DNA of 16,542 bases from Zwartia sp. (GTDB lineage: Bacteria > Pseudomonadota > Gammaproteobacteria > Burkholderiales > Burkholderiaceae_B), in NCBI GenBank assembly GCA_030653405.1, contig JAURZO010000211.1, positions 1 to 16,542 of the forward strand, given 5' to 3'. The first letter of the stretch is position 1. Each line of letters opens with the position of its first letter. Positions 14,744 through 16,542 of the stretch are shown here, one piece after another. Position numbers and translations under genes: made by a program. The notes under the pieces are model-generated. The model was not told the DNA's origin, searched no databases, and was given only the letters and a program-made list of their open reading frames with translations.

Positions 14744-15622
14744 ATGGCTGACATTACCGCCGCAATGGTCAAAGAGTTGCGCGAAAAAACTGACGCGCCC
14801 ATGATGGAGTGCAAGAAAGCATTGACTGAAGCAGCTGGAGACATGGCACGTGCAGAGGAAATCCTGCGCGTGAAGCTCGGCAGCAAGGCAAGCAAAGCTG
14901 CAAGCCGCGTCACCGCCGAAGGACTCATCGGTCTGTACATTTCACCAGATGCCAAGAAAGGCGCTGTCATTGAAGTGAACTGCGAAACTGATTTTGTTGC
15001 TAAAAATGATGATTTTGTAGCTTTTGTTGCCAATCTCGCGAAATTAGTTGCCACTGATGGTTTGAGTGACGTGGCAGCCTTGTCTGCCGCCCCAATGGCC
15101 GATGGTACTGTCGAGACGGTACGGACAGCATTGATCGGCAAAATCGGCGAAAACATTTCCATTCGTCGTTTCCAGCGTTATGACACCGCCAACAAGCTTG
15201 CCAGCTATGTCCATAGCGGCAAAATTGGCGTGTTAGTCGAGTATGCGGGTGCTGACGAAGTTGGTAAAGACTTGGCCATGCATATCGCCGCATCAAAGCC
15301 ACGCGCCGTTGATGAGACGGGCGTCTCCGAAGCAGACAAAGAAACCGAACGTTCAGTTGCTCGTCAAAAAGCAGCTGAATCCGGCAAACCTGCTGAAATC
15401 GTTGAAAAAATGGTCGAAGGTGCTGTACAGAAATACCTCAAAGAGGTTGCGCTGCTTTCTCAACCTTTTGTCAAGAACGACAAACAGACTATTGCGCAAA
15501 TGCTTAAGGAAAAATCTTCCTCTATCCAAGGGTTTTCCCTGTTTGTAGTGGGCGAGGGCATTGAGAAGAAAACGAGCGACTTTGCCGCAGAAGTAGCAGC
15601 AGCTGCAGCCGGAAACGCATAA
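14744..15622 (+). CDS. tsf: Elongation factor Ts
   Basis: EF-Ts exchanges GDP for GTP on EF-Tu. The 292-residue protein has the N-terminal UBA-like domain (ITAAMVKELREKTDAPMMECKKAL begins it), the conserved CETDFVAKNDDF core motif (TDFVAKN at 82–88) that inserts beside the EF-Tu nucleotide site, and later SKPRAVDE and QPFVKNDKQTIAQ. Length is normal for proteobacteria. GGAG lies 5 nt before the ATG. It is co-transcribed with rpsB, and a strong terminator stands 11 nt after the stop. Confidence 0.98.
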   Translation: MADITAAMVKELREKTDAPMMECKKALTEAAGDMARAEEILRVKLGSKASKAASRVTAEGLIGLYISPDAKKGAVIEVNCETDFVAKNDDFVAFVANLAKLVATDGLSDVAALSAAPMADGTVETVRTALIGKIGENISIRRFQRYDTANKLASYVHSGKIGVLVEYAGADEVGKDLAMHIAASKPRAVDETGVSEADKETERSVARQKAAESGKPAEIVEKMVEGAVQKYLKEVALLSQPFVKNDKQTIAQMLKEKSSSIQGFSLFVVGEGIEKKTSDFAAEVAAAAAGNA

Positions 15623-15633
15623 TTTTGTTTCTT

Positions 15634-15668
15634 AAAGCCGGGCGGCGCATGATTGGCCGCCCGGCTTT
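15634..15668 (+). terminator. Strong intrinsic terminator after tsf
   Basis: AAAGCCGGGCGGC (15634–15646) pairs perfectly over 13 bp with GCCGCCCGGCTTT (15656–15668) around a 9-nt loop. The terminal TTT belongs to the stem and a mixed T-rich stretch follows after CGC. It separates rpsB–tsf from pyrH–frr. Confidence 0.88.
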
Positions 15669-15685
15669 CGCTTACAATTTTATTT

Positions 15686-15696
15686 GTGTTTAACAC
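15686..15696. promoter_or_regulatory. 11-nt palindrome upstream of pyrH
   Basis: GTGTTTAACAC is a perfect odd palindrome (5-bp arms) between the tsf terminator and pyrH, its centre 23 nt before the ATG. It shares GTTTAAC with the palindrome before purF. A CTTACA at 15671–15676 could be a weak -35, but no good -10 was found at the right distance. Confidence 0.3.
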
Positions 15697-15713
15697 TTCG
15701 GAATAAGCGTCTT

Positions 15714-16430
15714 ATGACCAGCAGAATGCATAAAAGAGTTCTCCTCAAACTGTCTGGCGAAGCACTGATGGGTGATGATGCGTTCGGCATCAACCGCGCC
15801 ACGATCATGCGCATGACTGACGAGGTGGCTGAAGTCGCTGCGATGGGTGTGCAGCTTGCGATCGTGATCGGAGGCGGCAATATTTTTCGGGGTGTTGCGC
15901 CCGGAGCCCAAGGTATGGATCGTGCCACGGCAGACTATATGGGCATGATGGCTACTGTCATGAACGCGCTTGCGCTTCAGGATGCGCTCAAACACCGCGG
16001 CGTCGATGCGCGCGTGCAGTCTGCCCTGAATATCGAGCAAGTTGTCGAACCATACATTCGTCCCAAAGCACTTCGCTATCTCGAAGAGGGCAAAGTTGTT
16101 ATTTTTGCCGCTGGAACTGGCAACCCATTTTTTACGACCGATACTGCGGCTGCATTGCGTGGCGCAGAAATCGGTGCCGAAGTTGTACTTAAGGCCACCA
16201 AAGTCGATGGCATTTATAGTGCTGATCCTAATAAAGATCCTGCGGCCACACGATACACTCGCATCAGCTTTGACGAAGTGATCACCAAGCGTCTCGAGAT
16301 TATGGATGCGACTGCTTTTGCACTTTGCCGTGACCAAAAGCTCCCGATCAAAGTATTCTCAATCAATAAGTCTGGTGCGTTACGTCGTGCTGTGAGTGGA
16401 GAGGACGAGGGCACCCTCGTTCACGTATAA
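15714..16430 (+). CDS. pyrH: UMP kinase (uridylate kinase)
   Basis: PyrH phosphorylates UMP to UDP, using ATP, in pyrimidine synthesis; the bacterial enzyme is a hexamer of the amino-acid-kinase fold. The 238-residue protein has the nucleotide-binding KLSGEAL, IVIGGGNIFRG, the family segment RATADYMGMMATVMNALALQ (starting near residue 80), FAAGTGNPFFTTDTAAALR, KATKVDGIYSADP and the C-terminal VFSINKSGALRRAVSGE. ATG 15714 is used; the frame opens at a TTG at 15684, which lacks family sequence, and ATG 15726 would leave only two residues before KRVLLKLSGEAL. The upstream Shine-Dalgarno is a weak GGAA about 10 nt away. frr follows after 10 nt. Confidence 0.97.
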   Translation: MTSRMHKRVLLKLSGEALMGDDAFGINRATIMRMTDEVAEVAAMGVQLAIVIGGGNIFRGVAPGAQGMDRATADYMGMMATVMNALALQDALKHRGVDARVQSALNIEQVVEPYIRPKALRYLEEGKVVIFAAGTGNPFFTTDTAAALRGAEIGAEVVLKATKVDGIYSADPNKDPAATRYTRISFDEVITKRLEIMDATAFALCRDQKLPIKVFSINKSGALRRAVSGEDEGTLVHV

Positions 16431-16440
16431 AGGAAATAAA

Positions 16441-16542
16441 ATGAGTATCGCCGACATTCAAACATCTGCTGAAAGTCGCATGGGTAAGTCGCTTGAAACA
16501 CTAAAAGCCAACCTTGCGAAGATTCGTACCGGCCGTGCACAC
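16441..16542 (+). CDS. frr: Ribosome recycling factor (3' end cut by window edge)
   Basis: RRF works with EF-G to split the post-termination ribosome. The visible 34 residues (start MSIADIQTSAESRMGKSLET, then KANLAKIRTGRAH) match the family's first helix, including the conserved KIRTGRA. AAGGA lies 6 nt before the ATG, and the gene follows pyrH by only 10 nt, the usual pairing. The remaining roughly 150 residues lie outside the window. Confidence 0.95.
   Translation, partial: MSIADIQTSAESRMGKSLETLKANLAKIRTGRAH

Noticed and set aside
1..16542. Search for tRNA genes, insertion sequences, CRISPR arrays, toxin–antitoxin pairs and phage genes
   Set aside because: Nothing with terminal repeats, transposase motifs, regular spaced repeats or defence-type genes was seen by eye; every long frame belongs to a housekeeping or metabolic family or is a shadow.

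Overview
The window looks like ordinary chromosome from a betaproteobacterium, most likely of the order Burkholderiales. The evidence is gene order and protein character: folC–SPOR–cvpA–purF in one run, and map–glnD divergent from rpsB–tsf–pyrH–frr. Base composition looks close to balanced by eye (not computed), which is low for this order. No mobile element, CRISPR array, tRNA or rRNA gene was found. The longest gene-free stretch is 285 bp, between map and rpsB.

Left part (1–5317). A minus-strand pair opens the window: a DUF35-type zinc-ribbon/OB-fold protein (cut by the left edge) and a thiolase-superfamily protein 2 nt upstream of it. This pairing is known from acyl-CoA C–C bond-cleaving complexes. 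Next come a DUF423 membrane protein (minus), a small unrecognised lipoprotein and a PaaI-type hotdog thioesterase (both plus), then a GatB/YqeY-domain protein, an NRDE/TANGO2-family protein and an EamA (DMT) transporter (all minus). The last two are 6 nt apart and look like an operon.

Middle part (5428–9622). folC, a SPOR-domain membrane protein, cvpA and purF run on the plus strand, combining folate polyglutamylation, envelope function and the committed step of purine synthesis. The 3' end of the window's plus-strand run meets a convergent operon, map–glnD–dsbB, read on the minus strand (13622 down to 9694): N-terminal methionine removal, PII uridylylation and periplasmic disulfide formation. 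dsbB overlaps the end of glnD, and its Shine-Dalgarno sequence lies inside glnD.

Right part (13623–16542). map and rpsB diverge from a 285-bp region holding two overlapping candidate promoters and a long, structured rpsB leader. The leader can fold into a 15-bp stem with a 3-nt bulge plus an interleaved 6-bp helix, which is an H-type pseudoknot ending 9 nt before the rpsB Shine-Dalgarno sequence. It is the best candidate here for a little-described regulatory element, probably S2 autoregulation. rpsB (S2) and tsf (EF-Ts) follow with a hairpin between them, then a strong terminator, then pyrH (UMP kinase) and frr (ribosome recycling factor, cut by the right edge).

No clearly novel multi-gene system was found. 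The most interesting items are the rpsB leader RNA, the DUF35/thiolase-like pair with atypical active-site residues, and matching 11-nt palindromes just upstream of purF and pyrH.
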